A stretch of 64,000 nt of DNA. It comes from Acanthococcus lagerstroemiae (taxonomy: Eukaryota; Arthropoda; Insecta; Hemiptera; Eriococcidae). A program made the translations under genes and the position numbers. This document shows, piece after piece, positions 43,640 through 55,002 of this stretch (position 1 is the stretch's first letter; each line of letters starts with the position of its first letter). The notes below the pieces were generated by a model. It searched no databases, was not told where the DNA came from, and saw only the letters and a program-made list of their open reading frames with translations. Where the stretch lies: NCBI GenBank assembly GCA_031841125.1, contig CM063108.1:55388122-55452121 (forward strand). Reading direction: 5' to 3'.

Positions 43640-44475
43640 TATTTGTAGGGTGTGCCAATTCACTTTTTCTTCTTCTGTAGTTCAGAGCGCTTTCGGCTGT
43701 TATGTCATCATCAGTGGAGTACCCTAAATGAGACTTGTCTCTTGTGGTCCTGTAGTCATAGTCGAGAGTAGTACCATATGGTGAACCTGTTTAGTCGTGT
43801 GCTCCTATTGGTTGTCTGTGATTATGCAGTCTGTCCAATCCGGGGGTGTTATGTTATCATTTGGAATAAGTTCTCGCTTTGGAAGGTAGTTATTGTTGTG
43901 TTTATTAGGTTGTTTTTGTTTTGTTTTTTCCTTTATTATTTCTAGTTGGTCTTTTAATTTTCTTTTTCTTGCGTTGTTTTCTATGTGTAGGATTTTGTAT
44001 TTTTTTGTCAATTTGTTGTGTCCCTGGTCATTGTAGTGTTTTCCAAACAGTGATTTTTCATCATTTAGCTTCTGTGATTTTTCATGTTCTTTAATCCTGG
44101 TTGTGAATTTTCTGCTTGTTTCTCCTATGTAGGTCGTGTCGCAGTGTTCACAGTCCAGTCGGTGTACTTCGCTACTGTTGTTTCTAAGTCCATTGTGTCT
44201 GTTTTGTCATTGCTTACTTGTTTGATCAGAGGTGGTGATCTGTTTTTTATTCCGAGTTTTAGGTTGTATTGGCTGAAGATTTTTTCGGTTTTTTGTATAT
44301 GTATGTGTTCCTGTGAATGATTCCAGGTCTTTCCAGCAGAAGTTGCGTCAGATTTCAACTCTGAAATGGTTAAATATTTAACGTTCCATAGCGTAGAGTA
44401 ACTGCAACCCCCTTCCCCCTCCACTGAACAGTTACTCTTGGTTATTGCAGAACTGCTGTGAATTACACTCACCAT
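43640..44475 (-). pseudogene. Penelope-like element: GIY-YIG region and 3' tail
   Basis: On the minus strand, 44475-44125 reads IFSQYNLKLGIKNRSPPLIK and ends near YTDWTVNTATRP. In the next frame from about 44135 it continues ETSRKFTTRIKEHEKSQKLN and LFGKHYNDQGHN. R-x-x-x-H is typical of the GIY-YIG endonuclease that follows RT in Penelope-like elements, and the GIY...YIG strands themselves are frameshifted around 44130. The basic tail (NNARKRKLKDQLEIIKEKTK) and non-coding 3' end follow. No RT domain is present, so the copy is 5'-truncated. Its tail matches 2560-2850. Confidence 0.7.
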
Positions 44476-44479
44476 GCTA

Positions 44480-45468
44480 TGATGTTTCTTTCAATAATCT
44501 TGTTCCCGCTAATGGAAAATTTGCAGATTCTTCCCTCTTCATTAGTGTTGTTAAATTAGGTAAAATTTATTTTTTTGGAAATTTCTCCATACTATGCTAA
44601 ATGATGCTAATAATGGCGGAAATTGGAACATTGTGTGAAATTACTCATGTACGCTCGCATTTCAGAGTTAAATTCGTTGTTCTATGCTGGGTCTGCTTTT
44701 ATAACTTCGCAAATTCCGCAGTTATATCATTCGATTAGCACGAAGATTCTAACTTTAGGCATAAACAGTTCATGCTACTTTTAGTAGGCCTCCATAAATA
44801 GTTGTAAGTGAACGTTCCATAGAGTATCAGGATTCACATGCGATTACTTTTGTGATGCTCAGAGCCATCGACCACGTGCGGGCTGTTAGCGATTTAATTT
44901 CTGCTCTGTGCTCCCATCTTTTCAAAAATCACGTTCTTCTTCTTCTTACGACTCACACTTTTTTTTCTCTCCCTTGATTGGCCAGGTAGGATATCCGTTT
45001 AGCTCAGTTACCGTTTTATATTTTAGCACTCGGAAGGTCTGTCTATACTGTCGATGGATCAATACACGCGCTTTTTCTCCTCTCTCATTTCTGTGATTTC
45101 GTACGGTGCGGACTAGATATACTTCTCTCTTACAGATCTCAAAAAACCTGCATGTTATGGCCGTCTTTACCGCTTGAGCCAAGTAAACATTAGTTACATC
45201 AAAATTAAAGTCCATTTTGTAGACCTATCCATAAAGATAGTGAACCTTCGTTTTACAGCATGACCTTCTACTTCTACAGCCGGTTACATCAGCCCTGTAA
45301 TATCCGCAGTCGACCGACATAATCGAAAAAATTTCTTTCTCGTATCAATGAATTCATCACACCCAAGTGTGGCAACATTATTCTTCAGTTCCGGAACAGC
45401 GAGAATACATTACTGTATCGCACCTTTCTCTTCACCGTGCATACGCTAATTATGTTTGCTCTTTACAG
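44480..45468. other. unassigned DNA upstream of the 45469 exon
   Basis: No gene recognised. It ends in the pyrimidine-rich acceptor tract (gtttgctctttacag). Confidence 0.4.
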
Positions 45469-45880
45469 GAATGCATTTAAAGGGTCATCATGCGGCTGAA
45501 TGTGAGCACAAATTCGAGTAGCACCGCAACACCTTTAGCATCGACGAGGACTAGTAACGTCGGGCATGTGAGTTTCATCAACCCTCATCTGTCTAAATTC
45601 AATGTCGAAACCTCGACCAGAGACCACGATGATCGATTGCCAACCACCGTCAACTCAATCTTATACAACATCTCGGTGAATGAGGACTACGACGACTCCA
45701 GCGAATACTCCAACGTCGCTGTAAGCGACTTGATTAACAACCACATCAAGTTGGGCCACGTTCCTCGAGTGTCTCCGATAGTTCCTAATGTCACCGAAAG
45801 TGACATCTACTTAGCTGTAAGGAATGTGTCATCGTTACCATGCCTCAACCATATACCTTCGGTACACGAATACTTAGCAG
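45469..45880 (+). CDS. first coding exon of an unidentified, sequon-rich protein
   Basis: The exon follows the acceptor tttgctctttacag, carries a 21-base leader, and starts coding at ATG 45490. It is open for 130 codons to the donor GCAG|gtaaat at 45881, leaving one base of a split codon. The protein starts MRLNVSTNSSSTATPLASTR. It has five N-x-S/T sequons (at NVS, NSS, NIS, NVT, NVS), an acidic-aromatic patch (NEDYDDSSEY) and no signal peptide or membrane segment. Class A receptors often begin with such a sequon-rich tail without a signal peptide, so a receptor N-terminus is my guess; a Ser-rich nuclear protein is the alternative. Codon use and GC content are clearly coding. No downstream exon was recognised in the remaining 18 kb. 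Confidence 0.6.
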
Positions 45881-46348
45881 GTAAATTTCATACACAGTAT
45901 CTATATTTACCTAAACGTAAAGGTGGATCGACCAAATAATGCCCTCTTGTTAGTAATCAAGTGAAAACGGTTTCTTCCGTAGAATATAGATGATGAGCTG
46001 TACAGAGTTAGAGAGGAAAATACTGAGAGAATACATATTGGAACAACCAGGAAAAGGTGCGATAACTTTTCTTCACTGGTTGAGATGGATTCCGTTGTGG
46101 TACTTGCCAAAATGTATTTCCTTATTTGCTGGAACAGTAATAGGTACTTCGTGAGAACAGAAGTAGGCAGTGTTGAATTCAGGAAGTAATACATTGGGTC
46201 ACTTAACTTGAAAGAACGTTTGAAAATAACAACATGAGGGGGGGGGGGAATGAAGAAAGAATGAAGGTAATCGTGTATTACACGCAAGGGAAGAAATAAA
46301 GCGTTTTCACGAATGCGAAGTTTGCAACACGAGCCGCAGGCGAGCCCT

Positions 46349-46631
46349 GTACCCGATGCACTATCAGTTATCCTAGTTACCTGCGAAAAAGTTACCCATT
46401 TGCAACCCTTAGTTACCCTCAGATCTCAGATTACCCAGAAACCCGTCAGTTACCCTTGGTCCCTCTTTAGTTACCTGGGTAACTGGCGAGATTTAGTTAC
46501 CCTCTAGTTAGCCGCGGTAAAGTTACCCATTTGCAACCCTCAGTTACCCTCAGATTACCCAGAAACCCGTCAGTTACCCTTGTTCCCCTTTAGTTACCAG
46601 GGTAACGGGCGGGATTTTGCGCATCGGGTAC
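46349..46631. mobile_element. MITE with GTACCCGATGC ends and internal duplication
   Basis: Inverted ends gtacccgatgc (46349-46359) and gcatcgggtac (46621-46631) bound 283 bp made largely of 'agttaccc' motifs. An internal unit is tandemly duplicated with period 131 (aaagttacccatttgcaacc at about 46389 and 46520). Non-coding, with no clear target duplication. Confidence 0.75.
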
Positions 46632-47099
46632 TTGCTGGAGTGGCATCGCGTCCTTCATCACTTCATTTCGTAGAATATATTTCTCAGAATGTTGCTGAAT
46701 CATGTCCAATTGAAAACAATCGCATTATTGTCAATTCCTTCCCAGTAGAGCATTACGAAAATAACCACTTTCTTCCCTCGGGAAGGAAATTGCTATTTCC
46801 CTTCCTGCACCATCGAATAAAGATAAGGCAGCTTTTCGATGCAGCTGTAAAACGTTCCTTTTTGGAAGCTAAACTGATGAAATATGAGAAGCGTTCTCAG
46901 TACATATTAAAAAAGTGTATTTTTTCTTAGGGTGGAAGAGGATTGGGGTTGGACTTCTCAAAATTATTTGCCGAGATGTATTTTCATGAAATCCGATACT
47001 GTTTTCAGCAGGAAGAAAGATTCTTGATGAAACGATGGTACCCTGGAAAAAAATCCGACTGAAATCTTACAAATTTTGGTGAACAAAACCGAAAGCTTT

Positions 47100-48480
47100 T
47101 CTCAATTTTCCCTGCTAGAGTTCCTTTTCGACTGATCTGAATAATTTTCTAAGAAAGAAGGATTCTCTTCATGCAGGCTTTGGTTGTTCTTAAAATTTCT
47201 TAAACTCTCCTGGACTGTTGGGTCTTATAGAGATCTAACTGTTATGTACCGAGGTCTGAAGAATTTTAAGACGTTTTAAAACTAAGTCAAAAAACTCTTG
47301 AAAAATTTGAAGCTAGTCTGAAGAAATAATGATGTTTCCAATATGTTCTGAAAAGTTTTCAATCGCCGTAGACGAATCTTGAGAAATTTAAGAGTCTTCA
47401 ACAAATGTTAAGTGGTCGATAAAAGTCGTCAGCGGATCTTGAAGAATCCTAAAATGTCTGGAACTAGTTCTAAAGTGCCATAAATAAGATTCGTATGAGA
47501 GGTGTCGTAAAGTTCTTGAAACCTAAAAGTGTTTTAAACAAGCTTTAACGAGTTTTGAAAAGGGTGAGTGAGTGTTAAGCGAGCATGGAAAAGCTTCGAA
47601 GACATTTACAGTAGTCTAGAAGAGTAGCAAAGAGTCTTGATGAGTCTTAACCAGCAACGCACCGTAGGGGAAGATAGAGTAGCCCCCCTTCCAAACATTT
47701 TCGTCAATTGGCAAATTGGGTTACATTTTCCCGCTGTTCACACTTGTAATTACAACCGCGGACTAGCTGGGGGGATGGGGGAATCCCCGGCCGGGCCCAT
47801 CCAAAATATGACTTGTTCCATGAATGGAAAAATACTGGTTGGGGCCCGCGGGCCCCAAATAGTATTCCCCCTTTACAATTCCCTTGCCAGTCCGCGAGTG
47901 TGTAATAATCCAAAATTTAAAAAGCTCTTATTATGTTTTTTACCCGTTCAATCGAAAATTTCCTTCAATTGGCGAAATTGACATTCTCAATTGGAAAAAT
48001 TTGAATTCCCGAAAGGTAATTCAGTGCGTCCGTGCCTGTCTTAACAAGTTTGACTTGAAGAGTCCGAACGAGTCTAAATGAATATAGAACAAATCTTGAA
48101 AGAATTGATGAATCTTGAATGAATTTTAAAAAGTTCCTTACATACGGGTTCATTTCCCTTGATGTACAAGATATTTGGAAAGCTTTAAATTAGAATCTTA
48201 AAAAGTAATTTTGAAAAGTCTTTTGGAGAGCCTTGAACAGGTCTGAAGGAATGCTAATCAGGTCTTAAGAATCCTAAAACTATTCTTGTATAACTCTTCA
48301 TGTATCGTACCGAGTCATAAACAAGTACAAAAGATCTTGAGTCTCAAAAATCATGAACAATTTTAGGAAAGTCAGTATCTAAACGAGCCTGGAACAAGTC
48401 TGGAACTCTTTTATTGAGTCCTGATCAAATCTGGAAAATAGGAGTTGAAAATGTTTACGCAGAATTCTTCTGGAGAATTT
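47100..48480. repeat. degenerate 'gagtctta' repeat field, largest copy
   Basis: Variants such as aagagtctt, gaatcttga, agtcttaa and gagtttt recur every 10 to 30 bases across about 1.4 kb, interrupted at 47650-48020 by a GC-rich insert. Same texture as 7560-8280. Confidence 0.55.
47650..48020. mobile_element. possible insert with a 20-bp perfect palindrome
   Basis: A GC-rich block breaks the 'gagtctta' field. It has 'ttcgtcaattggcaaattgg' near the left and 'ttcaattggcgaaatt' near the right in opposing senses, 'cgcggact(a)g' against 'agtccgcg', and a central perfect palindrome ttggggcccgcgggccccaa at 47839-47858. Probably a foldback-type insertion. Ends not defined. Confidence 0.45.
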
Positions 48481-49208
48481 AATATATTTTTTAACCTCTA
48501 AACGGCACACTGAAAAACTCGGCAAAATCGTAGACATGGGTCTATTTGACCCGGCAATTTAAAAATGTACAGAATGCTTTCAAATAGAGCTAGACGTTTC
48601 ATATTTGGATGGGCGATTTGTAAAATTATTTCGTACCGATTTTTGTCGAAATTTTGCATAACTCCTAATCTGAAGGGGCAATATATATTTATCTATTTCT
48701 CAATTTACAAAAGACAAAGGCGAAAACTGAACGACCAGAAAAGAAGATAATGAAGGATAATTTGAGAATTATATCTCTAATAAGATGCACTTGTTATAGG
48801 AGTGAGCTGACATTTGCATACTTTGAAAGTTGAAGGGGCCAAAAATAGGAATCTATTTTTCACTTGCAAAAGCTTGATGGAGAAAATTGAACAAGGAAAA
48901 AGAAACATAACAGATAATTAGAGAAGCAAATGTCTCTCAAATACTTTACGCTATGCATGAATGAGCTACACTGTAGAGCAAACTACATACATTGCAGGGG
49001 CTGCTTCTATTTTTGAGGGAAAAAATGAAATATTAATAAAATCTGCCCCTCTGACAAAATGAAAATTACGCGAGAAAATGAAGACTTACTAACAAGTTGT
49101 CATACGGCTCCAAGCGCAACGTGTTGAACGAAGCGGGTTGCATAACACCCTCTAATTAATTTTTACCTTGGAAATTTAATTAATTTCGGTAGTCTGGTAC
49201 ATTTTACG

Positions 49209-51637
49209 ATGTGGTCGTTATACACACAATACTCTGCAACTGAAAATGGACAAAACCGAGGAGTTACTCTTGAAGAAGAAGAAGAAATCGAGTTACCCAA
49301 CGATGCCGACTCTATAGACGACCCAGGTGACGTGTACGATGAAGACGACATTGAAGACGAATTTGATTACAATGAAGAGCCAGCTCCAACCGCGAGCGAA
49401 TCTCTCGCAGAAGCGAGTAGATCGGTGGTCAAAATTTACGGTAAAAACGGTCACGAGTGGTACGAAAGCCCTAAAGAAAGATGAGGTCGTGCTGCACCGA
49501 GGATCAAACCGACGTATCTTCCAACAGCCAGAGCGGAAGCGAATGCCGTGAAAAGTCCAATAGAGGCGTGGTACCTCCTTTTCGATCAATTAATTCCGGA
49601 TAAAATGCGAATACTCCCAAAAAAAAATTAGAAGAAAAGAGGAATGCAGCCTCTACATCGCAATCATTCCACCGAGACCTCAAAGATTCTGATTGGAAAG
49701 CAGTAATCGGACTGCTCTACATCGCTGGAGCCGACAAATCAGCTCACAAATATCTGGATGAATTATGGCTCGAAGAATATGGCCTCTCCATCTTCAGAAC
49801 CACAATGTCACAGAAGCGATTTCAGTTTCTCTTATCCTGTCTTAGATTTGACGACAAAACTACGCGCTACCAACGACGACGAACCGGTAACTTTGCCGCG
49901 ATACGAGAAATTTATTCAGCGTTTATCGATAATTGTAGGAAGTATTACTCTCCTTACATCAACGTAACCATTGACGAACAGCTTCTGGGATTCAGAGGAA
50001 ATGCTCCCTTCAGAGTGTTCATGCCGTCCAAGCCAGTGCTGTCAACCGACCCACTTAAAAATTCTTGAGATTTCACATTGAAAAAGCTTGAGAACGCTTG
50101 GCAAATCTTGAGGTTACCATTTTTACTGCCCTACCCAGGCAATATGGGTATCAAAATGCAGGTTTTTTCCTCAGCAGTAGGAAAATAGAGGGATAAATGG
50201 TTGTTCTCTTGTTCATGTCTTTGATTCAGTTAATTCATACAAATCAAGGAATGCTCAACAATTTTAATACTACTATTCGCCTTTGGACAGCAAGCTTATG
50301 AGTGGACGAAAAGGTGATTTTCTTACAAATCGCGGGACTTGCAATCTAACCCAAATTTACACTGCATGACTGCAAATGTACGTAAATTTACGTAAAATCA
50401 CGGCCGATTCTTAGTTCGCAACTGGCAAAGCGTTTCGGGCTTTACCGCTACCTAATCGATTATTTGAGGTTTCAAGTTCAGAATTGCAATTTTCAAGAGA
50501 TTTTGTGCAGTTTAGGAAAAATGGGGGAAAATATTGAAAATCTTGAGATTCTTGAAAATATTGAGACAATATTGAGGCAAGTCAAAAAGTCTAGAGATCT
50601 CAAGCTGAAGCTTGAGGGTTGGCAGCACTGGTCCAAGCCAGCGAAGTACGGACTGAAAATCATAATGATGAACGACGCACGGACATTCTATATTATGTGT
50701 GACGCGATCACTTACACTGGAGTTTCGCCTCAAGAGAAAAAAGTATAAAGAAAGAGAAATGAGAACGAAGAAGAAAAAAAAACGCAAGCAAAAAGCGAAA
50801 TAAGAGAGAGAGCTCCAGAGAAGATAGAAAGAAGAAAAAGAACGAAAAAGAAAAGAGAAATCAACGAAAAAGTCATCAGCATCCACGTTGCTACGAGTTC
50901 TGCGTTTCATGGTACCAGGTAAATCAGGAATAGAAAAAACAAGAAAGGACGATGTCCCAGAAAAGAAAAGAGGAAAGAAAGAGGCTGCAGCGAATAGAGA
51001 AACTGAGGAGGTGAACGACCGTACAGCTGCCTTTTACATCGAAGAGTTATGTAAAACAATTACAGGCACACAAAGAAATGTTACCTGCGACAACTGTTTC
51101 TCCGAAATTCCGCTTTTCGAAAATATGCTAACCGATAATGTGAAAATGGTAGGGACCCTTCGGAAAAACAAACGCGAAATTCCGCCTTCATTCACAAAAA
51201 AAAGAGCTGTTCGCTCTACTAGTTTCGCCTTCTTACACAACAGCACGAGGGACGCGAAGGTGGCCCTTTACGGAATGTTCGACCAAGGCGGCCTAAATTC
51301 ACAGATACTTTTCACACATTCTCCTGCTGGCACAAAAAGTCAAGAGAAAATCATTCGTCGAGAATTTTTGAAAAAGCTTGGAATGAGCTTGCTTGTGCCG
51401 TTATGGCTGGAGAGAATTGAAATAATGCAGGTGAGACGTGCTATTCGAAGTAACATTAGGTTGCTCCTGAACCTGCCGAAACCTGCTAGAATAGTGAAGA
51501 CTTTCAACCCAAGAGTAAGATGCCAGCTATGTCCATCAAGTAGAGATCGAAAAACCGCGAAAGCATGTATAGTCTGCGGAAAGGCAATATTCGATGAACA
51601 TCGATCGTCAAAATGTGTTATCAACGCCGATGACTAG
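49209..51637 (+). pseudogene. piggyBac transposase, decayed and interrupted
   Basis: The N-terminus from ATG 49209 is very acidic (LEEEEEIELPNDADSIDD), as usual for the family. It loses frame near 49484, then SPIEAWYLLFDQLI follows. The core at 49805-50040 has FLLSCLRFDDKTTR and NVTIDEQLLGFRGNAPFRVF, containing the first catalytic Asp. A hAT-type insertion (50034-50630) splits it, and KYGLKIIMMNDARTFYI follows directly in frame if the insert is removed. NVTCDNCFSEIP (second Asp) and VGTLRKNKREIPP lie near 51070-51190. The third Asp region is deleted. The Cys-rich zinc-binding tail CQLCPSSRDRKTAKACIVCG is present to the stop. A host-like AATAAA follows at about 51794. Confidence 0.85.
50034..50630. 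mobile_element. hAT-type element copy A inside piggyBac, TSD gtccaagc
   Basis: Ends CAGTGCTGTCAACC and GGTTGGCAGCACTG, inverted with one mismatch, are flanked by the exact 8-bp repeat gtccaagc (50026-50033 and 50631-50638). 597 bp, no transposase. Removing it and one duplication restores the piggyBac reading frame, which proves insertion into an older element. Confidence 0.95.
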
Positions 51638-52130
51638 GATATTCAGCTCGAAATTCGATTATGCGAAAGAATATTTTTTTCAATTTGTACTTTTTTGTCC
51701 GCACACTTGGCAACCTAAATTCTATGTAGTCATCCAGTATTCGGCAACAAACGTGCATTCACAATTTTGTAAGATGTACGCATATTATAGTGAAATAAAA
51801 TAACATTCATTATTCAATTCAGTTCATTTGGACAACGTTTTTCTGTTTCATGTAAAATGTTATCTACGATCAAACATTGGCAGCTCTAGCGAAGTTCATC
51901 CCCCCCCCCCCCTCGAAGACTACTACTCGGGTACTCGTGTCTACTTGTACCTATAAGCATAGAAACTACAAAAGAAAGAGAAAGAGAAACGCAACATAAA
52001 AATTTCATTCGGGTCTAAAAGACCCATGTGTATTGATATGAAAAAAGGATTTTTTTTCTTCAAAAATTGGCAGCACTGTTTCGAATTGTTGAGTGAACAA
52101 GCTTTTAGCCAGAATCAGTAGCTATGCATA

Positions 52131-53119
52131 ACTGCTGCCAACCTTCAAGCTTCAGCTTGAGATCTCAAGACTTTTTGACTTGCCTCAGTATTGTCTCAAT
52201 ATTTTCAAGAATCTCAAGATTTCTCAATATTTTCCCCCATTTTCCCTAAAATGCACAAAATCTCTTGAAAATTGCAATTCTGAACTTGAAACCTCAAATA
52301 ATCGATTGGGTAGCGGTAAAGCCCGAAGCAGGCAGCTCCTCTACGCCGTTACGCAGGAGTTACCTCTGCCCTGATACGGGATTTTAACGTATATCCAATT
52401 GAGAATGTCCTGGGAAAGGGACTTTTTTTTTATTTATTTATTTTTTTTAATAAAACAAAATGCTTTATAGTACATATACTATACTGACCTGGGGACCGCT
52501 TTTGCTTCTTGAGCTTATCGGCGCTCCGCAGGTCATTACAATTTTATTTACACGTAGGTAGTTTATAACTTAAATTTTAACTGTATCTATTGTACCTTGT
52601 TGTGTATAACTTCTCTGTATTATTCATTAAAGCTCATATGTATTAGTGTCTTTTTCCAAGACATTTTCGAATACACATACACAAAATCCCGTGTCAGGGC
52701 AGATCTAACGTGAGCGCGATACTAATAAGAAATGCTTTGCCATTTGCGAACTAAGAATCGGCGGTAATTTTACGTACATTTGCAGTCATGCAGTGTAAAT
52801 TTGGGTTAGATTGCAAGTCCCGCGATTTGTAAGAAAATTACCTTTTCGTCCACTGATAAGCTTGCTGTCCAAAGGCGAATAGTAGTATTAAAATTGTTGA
52901 GTATTCCTTGATTTGTATGAATTAACTGAATCAAAGACATGATCAAGAGAACAACCATTTATCCCTCTATTTTCCTACTGCTGAGGAAAAACCTGCATTT
53001 TGATACCCATATTGCCTGGGTAGGGCAGTAAAAATGGTAACCTCAAGATTTGCCAAGCGTTCTCAAGCTTTTTCAATGTGAAATCTCAAGAATTTTTTAG
53101 TGGGTCGGTTGGCAGCACT
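52131..53119 (-). mobile_element. hAT-type element copy B, inverted, with its own insertion
   Basis: 52135-52326 is the reverse complement of 50430-50630, and 52734-53119 matches 50034-50420 inverted, down to 'gggtcggttggcagcactg'. The two halves are separated by a foreign block at 52327-52733. Its own target duplication is not clear. It lies in the 3' part of the piggyBac element. Confidence 0.88.
52327..52733. mobile_element. third-level insertion inside copy B
   Basis: This block is absent from copy A at the matching position. It carries inverted ends of the type tctgccctgatacgggattt (about 52366) and aatcccgtgtcagggcaga (about 52686), and a T-rich run at 52424-52448. About 400 bp, non-coding. 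Confidence 0.75.
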
Positions 53120-53319
53120 GCTTATAAGCGCGCCTGAGAGGTAACGCGTATTATCATTGTGACGGTGCGCGCTGCAGCATAGAACCGCACTTGGGTCAAT
53201 ATGACCCATGTGTACCATTTAAAAGTTTTAAACCCTATCGTTTAGAGCTTTTTTTAATATTCTCTAAAATGCTCTTGCTTGGTTCAAATTTTCTACTTAT
53301 CTACTCAAAAATATGCTCT

Positions 53320-54153
53320 GTTATAATCTTGTGGAAAAATTTTAAGAGTGGCGTAGTCTGATAGAGTTTTTAAGAATTTTGAAAAATTCTACAACAAATC
53401 TGAACGAGAGCTACAGAATCTTAAAACTAGCTGAAAGCGTCGTCAAGAGTTAAGAGTTTGGAAAGTCTTAAAAGTAATTTTGAAGATGGTAGTACGCAAT
53501 GGCAGATTTAACAGGGCTGCAAAGGGATAGTTGTCGACAGAGTCCGGCCTAGAAAGCTCCTATGGAGCCCCTTCCCCTGGCGGTCAAACTTGAAAATATT
53601 GTATGAGCGAATATGAGCACAGAGCCTCAGCAAAATCGTCTGCTCTATTTTGGATCGTTTGACCTTTCTTAGCGGTTTTACCGGAATCGTGTCGATTTTT
53701 TCGGTACTTAAAACGTCCTTAGTCATATTGACATTTTTTAATGAATTGTGTGACCTTTTTTTCCGAACCAGAATCGTATGGCATTTTATTTGCGCGCAAA
53801 ATCCAGCACAGAAGGGACCTTAGCGAAATCGTCCAATCTTTTTTAAATCGTCCGGCCTTTCTTTAAGGCCTTTGTCGGAATCGTGCGATTATTTTTTGCA
53901 CGCAAAGGTTCCTCAGTAAAATCAGTTGATCTTTTTTGAATCGTCTGATATTTTGTAGACAATCTGACCTTTTTTTTAATTTTTAGGAGCCCCTGCCAGA
54001 ACGGTGATATTTCTTTGCGTACATAAGGAGCTCCAGCAAAATCGTGTGGAAGACGAGCATTAGAATCAATGCGACCTTTTTGTATTAACTTCAGAAATGG
54101 TGGGCCCCTCAGAATCTTTGCTGACCAGACTTTTTGTTTTGAATCCACCACTG
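53320..54153. repeat. 'gagtctta' field, then a degenerate repeat with CAGTGGCGGATTTA-like ends
   Basis: 53320-53500 has the dispersed 'gagtctta' texture. From about 53499 to 54153, 'caatggcagatttaaca' and 'tgaatccaccactgg' are weak inverted ends. Between them, motifs such as 'aaaatcgt(c/g)tgat' and 'gaccttttt' repeat every 60-100 bp. A related end (cagtggcgaatttaag) starts the repeat at 61990. Confidence 0.45.
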
Positions 54154-54565
54154 GGAGTGCTGTTCCTCCGAGCTGACAGTATGCTCTTTTAGGGTAATCT
54201 TCGTAATTCAGGCGTGAAAATCGAAGTAAAGAACTTAATTATCTTTTTTTTTTTTTTTTGTTTACTGAAATCCTGGAGTAAAAATTGTTATGTTGCCCAC
54301 AACTGCTCTACCTCGGGAGCTTTTGAATGATTATCCCGGCACATTTTACCCAGTGAAGTAGGTCAATAGAAGCAAAAATGTTCTCACAATGGAAGTTGGC
54401 CGGAGGAGCGGAAAAGAATCTAGATTATCATAATTTCTTCCTTCAAAGTTCTGATAAAGAAACTAGTGGAAATTAATTTTCAGTAGGTCAGGAAGATGCT
54501 AGCGTGATTCCATAAAAAGAGAATAACGAACAGCGTGTTCTCACACTATGATTAGAGATGTATCT

Positions 54566-55002
54566 CAGGGTTTCTACCGGTCATATAAAGTCATATAAGT
54601 CATATAAAGTGCTATATTTGAAAAATGGTTGTATAAAGTGTTATATTTTCAGTCAAAGTCATATAAATATTAGAAGAAGAGGGAAGAAAGTTATCTAAAT
54701 TCACCAAATAATGTATAAAGTACAGGAAAGAAAATTAATTAAAATTTTCATTTTATTTATTTTTTCACATGACTTGAAATTTGAAAATTATAACTCAAGC
54801 GACGTCGATTCTGACAGTTGAAATCTAGGCAGCTCTCAGCTCTTTAGATTCAGCACTAAGAACAGCTGTAAAATGACATCCATGTTTCTTTTTTAGAGGA
54901 GGGGGGAGTAGTTCAACAGTGTTTTAAAGCACCAGCTTTCGTCCCGATTTCGGGTGATATAAAGTCATATATTTTCGAAATTCAAATTTGGTAGAAACCC
55001 TG
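54566..55002. mobile_element. hAT-like MITE with CAGGGTTTCTACC ends
   Basis: CAGGGTTTCTACC (54566) and GGTAGAAACCCTG (55002) are perfect inverted ends. Subterminal 'catataaagtcatata' repeats lie at both sides. No exact target duplication (atgtatct against tgtcttct), so superfamily assignment is by end sequence only. 437 bp, non-coding. Confidence 0.75.

Larger units (their letters stand above)
32131..45468. other. probable large first intron, repeat-rich
   Basis: No host exon was recognised over 13 kb. It holds repeat remnants listed separately (32891, 34480, 35820, 37225, 39055, 40358, 43640) in AT-rich DNA with many C or G homopolymer runs (for example 32556, 33659, 34097, 35309). Parts without an entry are unassigned. 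Confidence 0.45.
45881..48490. other. probable intron after the 45469 exon
   Basis: Holds the MITE at 46349 and the 'gagtctta' field at 47100-48480. Other parts are unassigned, and no exon was recognised. Confidence 0.4.
48491..53257 (+). mobile_element. piggyBac-like transposon with nested insertions
   Basis: The left TTAA (48491) is followed by CCTCTAAACGG; the right end has CGTTTAGAG with TTAA shortly after (53254-53257). Subterminal hairpins 'acatgggtc...gaccc' occur near the left end (48534-48552) and near the right (53193-53211), plus a third copy at 52011-52028. The interior has a decayed piggyBac transposase and at least two hAT-type insertions. End assignment is by eye; the right end has a few extra bases between motif and TTAA. 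Confidence 0.7.

Noticed and set aside
45907..46287. A 126-codon minus-strand frame
   Set aside because: Ser/Leu/Phe-rich composition typical of antisense AT-rich DNA; no motif and no splice context.
50512..50910. A 132-codon minus-strand frame with a Phe-rich hydrophobic stretch
   Set aside because: It is the antisense of Lys/Arg/Glu-rich purine sequence in the piggyBac relic and spans the hAT boundary.
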